A stretch of DNA of 46,719 bases, from the NCBI GenBank assembly GCA_934593275.1, contig CAKTQE010000013.1, forward strand, positions 1 through 46,719. The letters run 5' to 3'. The notes beneath the pieces are model-generated. The model searched no databases. It saw only the letters and a program-made list of their open reading frames with translations, and had not been told where the DNA came from. The stretch is from an uncultured Oscillospiraceae bacterium. Lineage in GTDB: Bacteria; Bacillota; Clostridia; Oscillospirales; Oscillospiraceae. The position numbers and the translations under genes are program-made. Each line of letters opens with the position of its first letter. Position 1 is the stretch's first letter. This document shows, one piece after another, positions 24,459 through 33,334 of the stretch.

Positions 24459-25328
24459 ATGCGAACCAATTCTTCCGACAGCCGCAAAGCCCGGGCCATG
24501 CTGACCCTGAGCCGGGCGGTGGTCTACATCATCCTGGTGTTCCTGTCCGTTCTGTGTCTGTTCTCCTTTTACATGCTGATCATCAATGCCACCCGCTCCA
24601 ACGCGGACTTGCAGGGCGGCTTCCGGTTCCTGCCCCAGGGCAATTTCCTGGTAAACCTGAAAAACGCCTGGACGGACTCTTCCATCAACATTCCCCGGGG
24701 CATGGCCAACAGCTTCTTTGTAGCCGCCGCCACGGCCCTGCTTACCACCTACTTTTCCGCCCTGACGGCCTACGGTCTCCACGCCTACGACTTTCGGCTC
24801 AAAAAAGCCGCCACCACCTTTATTCTGGCGGTCATGGTCATCCCCAAGCAGGTCAGTGCCTCCGGCTTTGTCCAGCTGTGCTACCGCTTCGGCCTGACGG
24901 ACAGCTATCTGCCTCTGATTTTACCGGGCATTGCCGCTCCGGTGGTGTTCTTCTACATGAAGCAATATATGGCCTCGGTGCTGCCCATGGAAATCGTAGA
25001 TGCCGCCCGGGTGGACGGCTCCGGAGAGTTCTGGACCTTTAACCGCATCGTCCTGCCCATGATCAAGCCCGCCATTGCGGTGCAGATGATTTTCTCCTTT
25101 GTAGAGTCCTGGAACAACTACTTCCTGCCGGCATTGCTTCTGAACAAAAACGAAATGAAAACCGTCCCCATTATGATCGCCCAACTCCGGGCGGCGGACT
25201 ACTCCAAGTTCGATTTGGGCAAGGTCTACATGTTCATCCTCCTGGCAATCCTGCCGGTACTGGCCGTCTACATCGTCCTCTCCCGCTTCATCATCAAAGG
25301 CGTAACCGCCGGCTCCGTCAAGGGCTGA
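24459..25328 (+). CDS. Sugar ABC transporter permease, MalG/UgpE type
   Basis: 289 residues, six membrane helices, EAA loop DAARVDGSGEFWTFNRIVLP, and the usual C-terminal GVTAGSVKG. AAGGAGGTG lies 5-13 bases before the ATG. The gene is complete, but the DNA changes character about 6 bases after its stop codon, where the interior of an abiEii-like gene begins on the other strand. No terminator is visible, and any genes that once followed in the operon are gone. Confidence 0.93.
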   Translation: MRTNSSDSRKARAMLTLSRAVVYIILVFLSVLCLFSFYMLIINATRSNADLQGGFRFLPQGNFLVNLKNAWTDSSINIPRGMANSFFVAAATALLTTYFSALTAYGLHAYDFRLKKAATTFILAVMVIPKQVSASGFVQLCYRFGLTDSYLPLILPGIAAPVVFFYMKQYMASVLPMEIVDAARVDGSGEFWTFNRIVLPMIKPAIAVQMIFSFVESWNNYFLPALLLNKNEMKTVPIMIAQLRAADYSKFDLGKVYMFILLAILPVLAVYIVLSRFIIKGVTAGSVKG

Positions 25329-25333
25329 CGAGG

Positions 25334-25525
25334 GGCATCGAGGCCGACCATGGCAGAAACCAGCATCCCGCCTTTGAGGATGAACTTCTCCCGGTATTCT
25401 GATAGAGAAATGCGCTCCAGAAAACGCTCCATCATGTAATTGCGCATTAAAATTTGTGCATCTGCGGATTTGTCTTTGGAGAGATTGCGGATCAGGTCCT
25501 TGAGCTGCCGTGCAGTCTTTATCAT
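25334..25525 (-). pseudogene. 3'-truncated AbiEii-type nucleotidyltransferase toxin
   Basis: About the first 64 codons of an AbiEii/AbiGii toxin remain: MIKTARQLKDLIRN, AQILMRNYMMERFLERIS and KFILKGGMLVSAMVGLDA are the family start. Full toxins are around 250-300 residues, with the nucleotidyltransferase GG-x-D-x-D core coming after this point; here the frame instead runs antisense into the permease gene, stopping at 25268. The toxin must be inactive. Coupled by ATGA overlap to the intact antitoxin gene upstream. Confidence 0.85.
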
Positions 25526-26115
25526 AAGAGTACCTCCAAATACTGCCGAAGAAGTTTCTCAACGTGGAACGTCTGCGCATAGCGCATCAGCTTCCGCAAG
25601 TCCTTGTCTTTTCGTTTTGCGTATTGCTTGAGCGCATCCTGAAAGGTCTGCATCTCGATCCCGCTGCGACTGCGGATCAGGTCGCAAATCGTGCGCTCCA
25701 TATCATAGACGGGAACGGGATTGCCAAAGGGCGTGTTCATCGTAACGATCCCCACATCATGCAATTCTTTCTTGATGGTGTAGACCTTGATGCCGTCCGC
25801 TTGCAGGCTGGCAGGATTGTAGCCGGTTTTGACGGTGATGGAATAGGGACTCGGCTCCCGGTCCGTCAGGTCGTGGAAAAACAGCGCGCTTTCATGGGAG
25901 AATACGGCCTGGGCACAGCGAAGGTGCAGCAGATACATGGCGTCCGTCCATGCGTCAGGCGAAACATAAACGCCGTGCGCTGCTTGCTCTATGCCACGCT
26001 GCTTGGCGTAGGCGTAGAATGCGGATTTGGCAATGCCCTTTTCCAAAACCTGGGCGGTTTTGAGGATGCCATTGTTTTGCTCGAAAAGCAGATCGAGCCG
26101 TTCATAGGCTTTCAC
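25522..26115 (-). CDS. AbiEi-type antitoxin (type IV toxin-antitoxin, transcriptional repressor)
   Basis: 197 residues. The N-terminal winged HTH-like domain (about 1-55, LDLLFEQNNGILKTAQVLEKGIAKS split over helices) is followed by the AbiEi antitoxin domain with HGVYVSPDAW, FSHESALFFHDLTDREP and PVYDMERTICDLIR. In known AbiE systems this protein represses its operon by binding inverted repeats and neutralises the AbiEii toxin. GTG start at 26115 with AAAGGAGTGG upstream. The toxin partner is truncated, so this is an orphan antitoxin that may still protect against related elements (inference). Confidence 0.9.
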   Translation of the reverse strand: MKAYERLDLLFEQNNGILKTAQVLEKGIAKSAFYAYAKQRGIEQAAHGVYVSPDAWTDAMYLLHLRCAQAVFSHESALFFHDLTDREPSPYSITVKTGYNPASLQADGIKVYTIKKELHDVGIVTMNTPFGNPVPVYDMERTICDLIRSRSGIEMQTFQDALKQYAKRKDKDLRKLMRYAQTFHVEKLLRQYLEVLL

Positions 26116-26130
26116 GCAACCACTCCTTTC

Positions 26131-26167
26131 TTGCTAATATTATATACAATATTAGCAAGAAAGTAAA
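26131..26167 (-). promoter_or_regulatory. abiE promoter with palindromic operator
   Basis: Inverted repeat TTGCTAATATT (26131-26141) / AATATTAGCAA (26148-26158) overlaps TATAAT (26144-26139); TTTACT (26167-26162) is the -35 at 17 bases. Fits AbiEi autorepression. Confidence 0.8.
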
Positions 26168-26271
26168 CAACGATTTCAGAAACGCAAGGGGTTTCTAAAA
26201 GTCCAAAAGAAACGGCTGCACCCAGTTGAGCGTGCAGCCGTGCGGTTTGTATCCAAATATCTATGCAAAAA

Positions 26272-26302
26272 ACAGGTCCTCTCCAAACCGGAAAGGACCT
26301 GT
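26272..26302. terminator. Intrinsic terminator of the heat-shock operon
   Basis: ACAGGTCC / GGACCTGT stem with minus-strand U run (26267-26272) and a plus-strand T run after 26304. A second hairpin GGCTGCAC / GTGCAGCC lies at 26214-26239. Confidence 0.85.
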
Positions 26303-26350
26303 GATTTTTTTGAGGGGCGTTTTTAAACAGCCCATTTTTGTTATTCTCCC

Positions 26351-27496
26351 TCAGTCAAAAAGCTTGTCAAAAAAGCTTCTGCCCTTGGGGGAATTGTTCT
26401 TTTCCAGGGAGCCATCCAGCTTGCGAAGCAAATCCTTTTGCTCTCTGGTAAGCTTGGTGGGGGTCTCCACCACCACGGTGAAGCGGAGGTTGCCACGGCG
26501 GCGGGAATTGCCTACCTCGGGGATGCCCTTGTCCCGGATGATGAATTCCTTGCCGGTCTGGGTTCCCTCGGGGATGGTGTAGCTGACGTTCCCCTCCAGC
26601 GTGGGGACCTGTATCTCCGCGCCCAGGGCGGCCTGGGTGAAGCTGATGGGTACGGCGCAGAGAATGTCGTTGCCGTTACGCACAAAGGTCTCGTGGGGCC
26701 GGACCCGAATCTCCACCAGCAGATCGCCGTTGGGCGCGCCGTTGGCACCGACGCAGCCCTCGCCCCGGACCCGGACGGTCTGGCCGTTGTCCACACCGGC
26801 GGGGACTTTGACCTTGACCCGGTTGTTCTTCCGGACCTTGCCCTTGCCCTTGCAGGTGGTGCAGGGGGTCTTGATGATCTTGCCTCTGCCGCCGCACTGA
26901 GAGCAAGTGGTGGTGGACTGCATCTGCATGCCCATAAAGCTCTGGGTCACCCGCTCCTGACCGGTACCGTGGCACCGGGAACAGGTTTCTACCACGCCAT
27001 CGGCACTGCCGCTGCCCTTACAGTTGGGGCAGTTCTCGATTCTGGGTGCGCTGACCTCTTTTTCACAGCCAAAGGCCGCTTCCTCAAAGGTCAGTTCCAG
27101 CCGGGACATGACGTTTTCACCCCGGCGGGGGGCATTCTGGGTATTGCCCCGGCTGCTGCCGCCGCCGAAGAAATCACCGAAAATATCCCCAAAGTCAAAG
27201 CCACCGAAGCCGCCGCCAAAACCGCCGCCGAAGCCACCGGCACCGGCACCGGCGTTAAAGTTGGGGTCTACCCCCGCAAAGCCGTAGGAATCATACCGGG
27301 ACCGTTTATCCGCGTCAGAGAGAACCTCGTAGGCCTCGCCCACTTCCTTGAACTTCTCCTCCGCGGTCTTATCCCCAGGATTCCGGTCCGGATGGTATTT
27401 CATCGCCAGTTTCCGGTAAGCTTTCTTTATATCATCAGCACTGGCACCCTTTTCAACGCCCAGCACCTCATAGTAATCACGTTTGTTTTCTGCCAT
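26351..27496 (-). CDS. dnaJ: Chaperone protein DnaJ
   Basis: 381-residue type I Hsp40. J domain with HPD at 35-37, Gly/Phe-rich linker (about 78-115), four zinc-finger CxxCxGxG repeats ([32 protein letters not shown]), then the C-terminal substrate-binding domains. Stimulates DnaK ATP hydrolysis and delivers clients. Last gene of hrcA-grpE-dnaK-dnaJ; a 174-base gap with inverted heptad repeats separates it from dnaK. GAGGTGA precedes the ATG. Confidence 0.97.
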   Translation of the reverse strand: MAENKRDYYEVLGVEKGASADDIKKAYRKLAMKYHPDRNPGDKTAEEKFKEVGEAYEVLSDADKRSRYDSYGFAGVDPNFNAGAGAGGFGGGFGGGFGGFDFGDIFGDFFGGGSSRGNTQNAPRRGENVMSRLELTFEEAAFGCEKEVSAPRIENCPNCKGSGSADGVVETCSRCHGTGQERVTQSFMGMQMQSTTTCSQCGGRGKIIKTPCTTCKGKGKVRKNNRVKVKVPAGVDNGQTVRVRGEGCVGANGAPNGDLLVEIRVRPHETFVRNGNDILCAVPISFTQAALGAEIQVPTLEGNVSYTIPEGTQTGKEFIIRDKGIPEVGNSRRRGNLRFTVVVETPTKLTREQKDLLRKLDGSLEKNNSPKGRSFFDKLFD

Positions 27497-27520
27497 AACA
27501 CATTCACCTCAGACAAGTCA

Positions 27521-27608
27521 ATTGGCAATTGACAATTGACAGTTGACAATGGGTACAAGCCTTCCGTTTTGAATCAAAATTGTCAATTGTCAATTATCAA
27601 TTGTCAAT
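27521..27608. repeat. Inverted pair of 7-bp tandem repeats between dnaK and dnaJ
   Basis: ATTGGCA, ATTGACA, ATTGACA, GTTGACA at 27521-27548 oppose TGTCAAT, TGTCAAT, TATCAAT, TGTCAAT at 27581-27608. The two arrays are reverse complements and could fold into one ~28-bp stem in the dnaK-dnaJ mRNA. Confidence 0.85.
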
Positions 27609-27627
27609 TTATCCGTTTCCAGTGGAA

Positions 27628-27659
27628 CAAGGGGCGGCGTTTTACCTGCCGCCCCTTGT
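27628..27659 (-). terminator. Hairpin after dnaK
   Basis: ACAAGGGGCGGC / GCCGCCCCTTGT, 12 bp; followed on the minus strand by a weak U tract (TTGTTCC), so it may only attenuate dnaJ or protect dnaK mRNA. Confidence 0.6.
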
Positions 27660-27670
27660 AGAGCTTTGGA

Positions 27671-29482
27671 TTAGTCCACGGTCTCGTAGTCCGCGTCTAC
27701 CACGCCGTCGTCGCCGGGCTTGTTACCGCCCTGGGTGCCGTCCTGGGGAGCGGCTTGCTTGTACAGCTTCTCGGATACCGCGTAGAACGCTTTCTGGACT
27801 TCCTCGGTAGCGGCCTTGATGGCCTCTACGTCATTGCCCTTGTTGACTTCTTTCAGCTTGTCAACGGCGGACTGGATGGAAGCCTTTTCGGAGGCGTCGA
27901 TCTTGTCGCCCAGCTCGCCCAGGGTCTTTTCGGTCTGGTAAACCACCTGGTCGGCAGCGTTGTGGGCATCCACCTCGTCTTTCCGGGCCTTATCCTCGGC
28001 GGCGTACTGCTCGGCCTCGTGAACGGCCTTGTCAATATCCTCCTTGCTCAGGTTGGTGGAAGCGGTGATGGAGATCTGCTGCTCCTTGCCGGTACCCAGG
28101 TCCTTGGCGGAGACCTTTACAATGCCGTTGGCATCGATGTCGAAAGTAACCTCGATCTGAGGTACGCCACGGGGCGCGGGGGCAATGCCGGTAAGCTGGA
28201 AGCGGCCCAGGGTCTTGTTGTAAGCAGCCATTTCCCGCTCGCCCTGGAGGACATGGACCTCAACGGAGGTCTGGCCGTCAGCGGCGGTGGAGAAGATCTG
28301 GCTCTTGTGGGTAGGAATGGTGGTGTTCCGGTCGATCAGACGGGTGAACACGCCGCCCATGGTCTCAATGCCCAGGGACAGAGGAGTCACGTCCAGCAGC
28401 AGGATGTCCTGCACGTCGCCGGTGAGAACGCCGCCCTGAATGGCCGCGCCAACAGCCACGCACTCGTCGGGGTTGATGCCCTTGAAGCCTTCCTTGCCGG
28501 TGATCTGCTTTACGGCTTCCTGAACGGCAGGGATACGGGTGGAGCCGCCAACCAGCAGCACCTTGTGCAAATCAGAAGCACTGAGGCCCGCGTCAGACAT
28601 GGCCTGACGGACAGGCTTCATGGTCCGCTCTACCAGATCGGCAGTCAGCTCGTTGAACTTTGCCCGGGTCAGGGTCACGTCCAGGTGCTTAGGGCCGGTG
28701 GCATCGGCGGTGATATAGGGCAGGTTCACGTTGGTGCTGGTCATGCCGGACAGCTCGATCTTGGCCTTTTCGGCGGCCTCTCTCAGACGCTGCATGGCGA
28801 CCTTGTCGGAAGACAAATCAATGCCCTCGGCCTTCTTGAACTCGGCAACCAGGTAATCCATGATCCGCTGGTCAAAGTCGTCGCCGCCCAGGTGGGTGTC
28901 ACCGGCGGTAGCCAGAACCTCGATAACGCCGTCACCAATGTCCAGGATGGACACATCAAAGGTGCCGCCGCCCAGGTCGTAAACCATGATCTTCTGCTCG
29001 GATTCCTTATCCAGGCCGTAGGCCAGAGCCGCAGCGGTAGGCTCGTTGATGATTCTCTTGACTTCCAGACCGGCGATCTTGCCGGCGTCCTTGGTGGCCT
29101 GACGCTGGGCGTCAGAGAAGTAAGCGGGAACGGTGATTACAGCCTCGGTAACAGGCTGGCCCAGGTAAGCTTCGGCGTCCGCTTTCAGCTTCTGCAGGAT
29201 CATTGCGCTGATCTCCTGGGGGGTGTAGCTCTTGCCGTTCAGGGTCACGTGGTAATCCTCGCCCATATGACGCTTGATGGAAGAAACGGTGCGGTCTGCG
29301 TTGGTCACGGCCTGACGTTTTGCCACCTGGCCAACCATACGCTCACCGGTCTTGGAAAAAGCCACCACAGAGGGGGTGGTGCGGTTGCCTTCGGCGTTGG
29401 CGATCACAACGGGTTCGCCGCCTTCCAGAACGGCAACACAGGAATTGGTAGTACCAAGGTCAATACCGATAATCTTGCTCAT
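27671..29482 (-). CDS. dnaK: Chaperone protein DnaK (Hsp70)
   Basis: 603 residues. Actin-fold ATPase with [14 protein letters not shown] (5-18), [15 protein letters not shown] and [14 protein letters not shown]; substrate-binding domain with [13 protein letters not shown]; lid with the usual DADYETVD tail in place of EEVD. ATP-driven chaperone working with the adjacent DnaJ and GrpE. AGGAGG precedes the ATG. The long plus-strand open frame opposite is an antisense shadow. Confidence 0.98.
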   Translation of the reverse strand: MSKIIGIDLGTTNSCVAVLEGGEPVVIANAEGNRTTPSVVAFSKTGERMVGQVAKRQAVTNADRTVSSIKRHMGEDYHVTLNGKSYTPQEISAMILQKLKADAEAYLGQPVTEAVITVPAYFSDAQRQATKDAGKIAGLEVKRIINEPTAAALAYGLDKESEQKIMVYDLGGGTFDVSILDIGDGVIEVLATAGDTHLGGDDFDQRIMDYLVAEFKKAEGIDLSSDKVAMQRLREAAEKAKIELSGMTSTNVNLPYITADATGPKHLDVTLTRAKFNELTADLVERTMKPVRQAMSDAGLSASDLHKVLLVGGSTRIPAVQEAVKQITGKEGFKGINPDECVAVGAAIQGGVLTGDVQDILLLDVTPLSLGIETMGGVFTRLIDRNTTIPTHKSQIFSTAADGQTSVEVHVLQGEREMAAYNKTLGRFQLTGIAPAPRGVPQIEVTFDIDANGIVKVSAKDLGTGKEQQISITASTNLSKEDIDKAVHEAEQYAAEDKARKDEVDAHNAADQVVYQTEKTLGELGDKIDASEKASIQSAVDKLKEVNKGNDVEAIKAATEEVQKAFYAVSEKLYKQAAPQDGTQGGNKPGDDGVVDADYETVD

Positions 29483-29548
29483 AATATTTTTCCTCCTAAT
29501 GATAACGAAAAGGTTTATACTGTTTTGAATTGGTTTTGTTGTTTATTG

Positions 29549-30094
29549 TTAATTGGCCACCTGGACCATGGCAAATCTCACGACTTTGTCACCGACTTTG
29601 AAGCCCTTCTGGAATACCTGGGCGATGGTGTTTTCACCAAGGCTCTCGTCTTCCAGGTGCATCACCGCGTTGTGGATATTGGGGTCAAAGGCATCGCCCA
29701 CATTTCCAAAAATCTCCACACCCAGGCCGGTGAAAATCTTTACCAGCTCATTCATGGTCAGCTCCACGCCCTTTTTGTAGGCGGCATCCTCGGTGGGCTG
29801 GTTCAAGGCCCGCTCCAGGTTGTCATAGACGGGAAGCAGCTTTTCCACGGCATCGGCCCTGCCGTTTCCGTAGGACTGCTCCTTTTCCTTGACGGTCCTC
29901 TTGCGGAAGTTATCGAATTCCGCCGCCAGACGCAGATAGCTGTCATGCTCGGCGTTGTACTTTTCCTCAAAGGGATTTTTGGTTTCCGCCTCCTGCGGGG
30001 TTTCCACAGATTCCGATGCTTCGGTTTCCGGGGTTTCTTCGGGGATCAATTCCTCGGTGGTCTCAGGTGTCAGCTTTTCTTCCTTTTTGGCCAC
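29549..30094 (-). CDS. grpE: Nucleotide exchange factor GrpE
   Basis: 181 residues. An acidic, disordered N terminus (about 1-45) is followed by a long coiled-coil helix (DSYLRLAAEFDNFRKRT) and a compact beta domain with VGDAFDPNIHNAVMH, the GrpE signature. Speeds ADP release from DnaK. It uses a GTG start, 2 bases after the hrcA stop, with GGAGG inside the end of hrcA, so translation is tightly coupled. Confidence 0.96.
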   Translation of the reverse strand: MAKKEEKLTPETTEELIPEETPETEASESVETPQEAETKNPFEEKYNAEHDSYLRLAAEFDNFRKRTVKEKEQSYGNGRADAVEKLLPVYDNLERALNQPTEDAAYKKGVELTMNELVKIFTGLGVEIFGNVGDAFDPNIHNAVMHLEDESLGENTIAQVFQKGFKVGDKVVRFAMVQVAN

Positions 30095-30096
30095 TT

Positions 30097-31173
30097 CTAT
30101 ACCTCCTTCGATGTTTGCGCCTCATTTGGCTGGGGCAGCTGCTTGGTTTCCGGTTTGGCAAAGGCTTTGCTCAGGCTTTCGGCAAAATAGCTCAGCCGGG
30201 CGGTGACCTTTGCGTAATCCATACGGGTGGGGCCAACCACACCGATCAGCCCCTGCATCCCGTCACCAATATCAAATTTTGTCATCACCACGCTGGAATC
30301 TTTCAATTCCTGGGATACGTTTTCCGGTCCCACCAGAACTTTGGTGCCGTTTTCGCTCTGCATCATGGCAGGCAGACCGGAAAGCGCGTCTTCGTCAATG
30401 GATTCCAGCACCTTCTGGGCTTTGTCTACATCCCGATACTCAGGAAGTCCCAGAAGTCTCGCCTGGCCCGCCACGGCCACATTGGTAGCGGCCTTTTTGC
30501 TCAGCACCTCCGTGGCAAAGTCCACGATGATGGGAACCAAGCTGGCGGCTTTCCCCGCGGAGTGCATGACCTTTTCCAGCAGGGACTGGGAGAAGCCCTC
30601 CGGGGGAAGCTCCGTCATGGCGGTGTTCAGCAGCGCGCCCAGAAGCTTTAAATCCGCCTCTTCCAAAGGAACGGGGAGCTTGATGAGCTTGTTGAACACC
30701 TCGTCATTGCTGAGCATCACCACCAGGATGAAGCTGCCCTGGCCCGCGTGGATCAGCTCGTACCGGGATACGGTAACGGAAGCACTGCGGGAAGCGGCGG
30801 TAATGGCCGGAAGGTCCGTGGCCTGGGACACCAGCTTGGCGACTTTCTCCACCAGCCGGTCCACACGCTGGACCTTTTCTTCAATGGCATTGTTAATGGA
30901 TTTGGTTTCATCCACGCTGAGACGGTAATCCATCATCAGCTCATCCACATACAGCCGGTACCCTGCCGGGGACGGGACCCGTCCGGCACTGGTATGGGGC
31001 TGTTCCAGATAGCCCATGGCGGTTAAGTCCGCCATTTCGTTGCGGATGGTGGCGGAGGAATAATTCATGTCCGGCAGTTCCGTAATGGCCTTGGAGCCTA
31101 CCGGCTCGGCGGTACGGATATAAAGGTCAACCACACTGCGCAGGACCTTCTTTTTCCGCTCGGTCAATTCCAT
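30097..31173 (-). CDS. hrcA: Heat-inducible transcription repressor HrcA
   Basis: 358 residues. N-terminal winged helix (RKKVLRSVVDLYIRTAEPVG, then YSSATIRNEMADLTAMGYLE) and a GAF-like dimerisation region ending GDGMQGLIGVVGPTRMDYAKV. Binds CIRCE and represses the class I heat-shock operon it heads; GroEL normally helps keep it active. CIRCE lies 13 bases upstream of the ATG. Confidence 0.97.
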   Translation of the reverse strand: MELTERKKKVLRSVVDLYIRTAEPVGSKAITELPDMNYSSATIRNEMADLTAMGYLEQPHTSAGRVPSPAGYRLYVDELMMDYRLSVDETKSINNAIEEKVQRVDRLVEKVAKLVSQATDLPAITAASRSASVTVSRYELIHAGQGSFILVVMLSNDEVFNKLIKLPVPLEEADLKLLGALLNTAMTELPPEGFSQSLLEKVMHSAGKAASLVPIIVDFATEVLSKKAATNVAVAGQARLLGLPEYRDVDKAQKVLESIDEDALSGLPAMMQSENGTKVLVGPENVSQELKDSSVVMTKFDIGDGMQGLIGVVGPTRMDYAKVTARLSYFAESLSKAFAKPETKQLPQPNEAQTSKEV

Positions 31174-31185
31174 CTCATTTCCTCC

Positions 31186-31245
31186 TTAGCACTCATTCTC
31201 CTTGAGTGCTAAGCAAACTATACTACAGAGTGCTAAAATTGTCAA
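31186..31245 (-). promoter_or_regulatory. Heat-shock operon promoter with CIRCE operator and an extra half-site
   Basis: CIRCE is perfect: TTAGCACTC (31186-31194), 9 bases, GAGTGCTAA (31204-31212). The minus-strand promoter is TTGACA (31245-31240), 17 bases, TATAGT (31222-31217). A third exact GAGTGCTAA (31228-31236) lies inside the promoter spacer. Confidence 0.95.
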
Positions 31246-31295
31246 GGGTTGGGCTGTGAACTATTTTTGAATTCTGAAATATTTTTCAAAATCTA

Positions 31296-31340
31296 TTGAC
31301 AGTCCCCGTCGTTTGTGCTATTGTATTAATGCACTAATAC
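31296..31340 (+). promoter_or_regulatory. Promoter and operator of the YtrA-type regulator/ABC operon
   Basis: TTGACA (31296-31301), 17 bases, TATTGT (31319-31324), overlapped by the inverted repeat GTATTA-N6-TAATAC (31323-31340), typical of YtrA-subfamily operators. Indicates autoregulation. Confidence 0.85.
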
Positions 31341-31360
31341 AGCAACACAAGGAGGTACCT

Positions 31361-31729
31361 ATGAACTGGAAATTTACAGGGGACCGTCCGGTATATCAGC
31401 AGATCATGGAAAACATCCGAGGGTCCATTCTAAAAGGAGAACTGCCCCCCGGGGAGCGGATCCCCTCTGTCCGTGATCTGGCGGCCCAGGCCCAGGTCAA
31501 CCCCAATACCATGCAGCGGGCGTTGACAGAGCTGGAACGGGAGGGCCTGCTGGTAGGCGGCGGCACCAGTGGCCGGACAGTCACAAAGGAAGAACAAATC
31601 CTTTCTGCCATGCGGCAGGAGGCATTACAGGCCCTGGCCCGGGAGTGCGCGGAAAAATTTATGGTTTTCGGCATCACCCCCAGTCAGGCAGCGGAGCTTC
31701 TAAGGAAGTTGGAAACGGAGGAACAATGA
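31361..31729 (+). CDS. GntR-family regulator, YtrA subfamily
   Basis: 122 residues: a winged HTH (about 10-75; PVYQQIMENIRGSILKGELP and RIPSVRDLAAQAQVNPNTMQ) and only a short C-terminal helical dimerisation tail, the mark of the YtrA group, which usually controls an adjacent ABC exporter. AAGGAGG fixes the start at 31361. Its stop overlaps the ATPase start by ATGA. Confidence 0.92.
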   Translation: MNWKFTGDRPVYQQIMENIRGSILKGELPPGERIPSVRDLAAQAQVNPNTMQRALTELEREGLLVGGGTSGRTVTKEEQILSAMRQEALQALARECAEKFMVFGITPSQAAELLRKLETEEQ

Positions 31730-32445
31730 ACATGGAAAACCCGGTACTCACTGCCCATGGCCTTGTAAAACGCTACGGCAGCACCAACGCCCTGGACGGG
31801 CTGGATTTGGAACTGCCCCAGGGGCAGATCCTGGGGCTTCTCGGCCCCAACGGCAGCGGCAAAACCACCTTTATGAAACTGGCGGCGGGCCTGCTGACCC
31901 CCACCCAGGGAAGCATCCAGGTCTGCGGCCAGCCCATCGGAAAGGACACCAAGGCCCTGGTATCGTACCTGCCAGACAGGACCTACCTGAACCGGTCCCA
32001 GAAAATCACCCAGGTGCTGGATTTCTTTGGGGACTTTTACAAAGACTTTGACCGGCCCCGGGCAGAAGAAATGCTGAAAACCCTGGGCATTGAACCGGAC
32101 AGAAAGCTGAAAACCTTGTCCAAAGGCAATCAGGAAAAGGTGCAGCTGGTGCTGGTCATGTCCCGGCGGGCAAAGCTGTATCTGCTGGATGAACCCATCG
32201 GCGGGGTAGACCCGGCGGCCCGGGACTATATTTTGAACACCATTATCACAAATTATGAGCCGAATGCCACGGTGCTGCTCTCCACCCACCTGATTGGAGA
32301 CGTGGAACGGGTGCTGGATGGCTTCGTATTTTTAAACCGTGGCCGGGTGGTCCGCCAGGGCGGCACCGACCAGGTTCGGGAAGAAACCGGGAAATCCCTG
32401 GATGAACTGTTTCGGGAGGAATTCAGATGTTTGGAAAATTACTAA
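31726..32445 (+). CDS. ABC transporter ATP-binding protein (YtrB-like)
   Basis: 239 residues with Walker A GPNGSGKTT (40-48), a variant signature LSKGNQ (131-136), Walker B LYLLDEP (151-157) and the switch His in STHL. Powers the ABC-2 permease next to it. Such YtrA-linked exporters respond to cell-wall-active agents or ethanolamine-type stresses in other Firmicutes; substrate here unknown. ATG 31726 overlaps the regulator stop, while ATG 31732 has the better spacing to GGAGG; either may be used. Confidence 0.92.
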   Translation: MNMENPVLTAHGLVKRYGSTNALDGLDLELPQGQILGLLGPNGSGKTTFMKLAAGLLTPTQGSIQVCGQPIGKDTKALVSYLPDRTYLNRSQKITQVLDFFGDFYKDFDRPRAEEMLKTLGIEPDRKLKTLSKGNQEKVQLVLVMSRRAKLYLLDEPIGGVDPAARDYILNTIITNYEPNATVLLSTHLIGDVERVLDGFVFLNRGRVVRQGGTDQVREETGKSLDELFREEFRCLENY

Positions 32446-33212
32446 AAGCCCAGTGGCGGTCCAGCCGCCGGGTGCTGCTGACCCTGTGCGCCGTGATCCT
32501 CAGCTCCGGCATTCTGCTGGGACTGCTGGCCTTTACCATGTTCCGGCTGGATGGCTTTGGGATGGACTCTACCTTTTGGGCGGTAGTGTTGGGGCTTTTG
32601 ATTTTTACCGCCGTGGCGGCGGCATCCCTGTCCTGCGGTGCTTCTCTATTCTATGTCCTTTGGCGGTTTTATAAAAGCCATTTTACAGAGGAAGGGTACC
32701 TGACCTACACCCTGCCGGTGACCCACCACCAGCTGCTGCTGTCTTCCATTCTGGAAAGCGTATTGGAAATGCTGCTGGTGCTGCTGGCGGTTCTGGTGGC
32801 GATCCTCTGCGCCGGCGGCATCTTCGCCCTGAGCCTGCCCTGGGAGCAGATTTCCGCGGACTTCTGGGAGACGGTACAGCGGCACCTGTATGAACTGTGG
32901 AGGGAGTTCCAGCCCGTCAGCGGTGCTCTATTCCAGGGCCTGGGATTGGTTGCCCTGAAAGCCCTGAGCCTGCTTCTGACCCTGATGCTCTCCATCACCA
33001 TCGGCAGCATCATCGCCAAAAAGCACCCCATCCTGGTGGCCATCCTGGTATATTACGGCATCAACATCGTCCAGTTTTTCATCACCATCCCCCTGCTCAT
33101 GCAGGAACAGGCCCCAGTTGTCACCGCCGTGAATCTTCTCTCCCTGGCAGTGATTCTCGGCAGCTATTGGGTCATGTATTACCTGACCAGCCGGAAATTA
33201 AACCTCAATTGA
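32427..33212 (+). CDS. ABC-2 type transporter permease
   Basis: 261 residues, six likely membrane helices (around 18-40, 52-80, 105-135, 170-190, 198-222, 230-255). It overlaps the ATPase gene by 19 bases. Clostridial YtrA-operon permeases of this length are common. A terminator follows at 33221. Confidence 0.85.
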   Translation: MFGKLLKAQWRSSRRVLLTLCAVILSSGILLGLLAFTMFRLDGFGMDSTFWAVVLGLLIFTAVAAASLSCGASLFYVLWRFYKSHFTEEGYLTYTLPVTHHQLLLSSILESVLEMLLVLLAVLVAILCAGGIFALSLPWEQISADFWETVQRHLYELWREFQPVSGALFQGLGLVALKALSLLLTLMLSITIGSIIAKKHPILVAILVYYGINIVQFFITIPLLMQEQAPVVTAVNLLSLAVILGSYWVMYYLTSRKLNLN

Positions 33213-33220
33213 CACAAAAT

Positions 33221-33255
33221 CAGGACCGGGAATCCTCCCGGTCCTGTTGATTATT
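33221..33255 (+). terminator. Intrinsic terminator of the YtrA/ABC operon
   Basis: CAGGACCGGG / CCCGGTCCTG followed by TTGATTATT. Confidence 0.75.
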
Positions 33256-33334
33256 ATGCCCCCCATAACACAATACATTTGTTCCGGATTTTCACATTTT
33301 TCAACGTATCTATCATCGTTTCACGCCCGTAAAA

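Noticed and set aside
25268..25525. Intact 85-residue protein in place of the truncated toxin
   Set aside because: The last ~20 codons are antisense permease sequence, so the frame is a fusion artefact of the junction.
27755..30190. 811-codon plus-strand open frame opposite dnaK and grpE
   Set aside because: It is antisense to highly conserved dnaK/grpE, arises from GC-rich third positions, has no ribosome site and gives a low-complexity Gly/Leu/Val protein.
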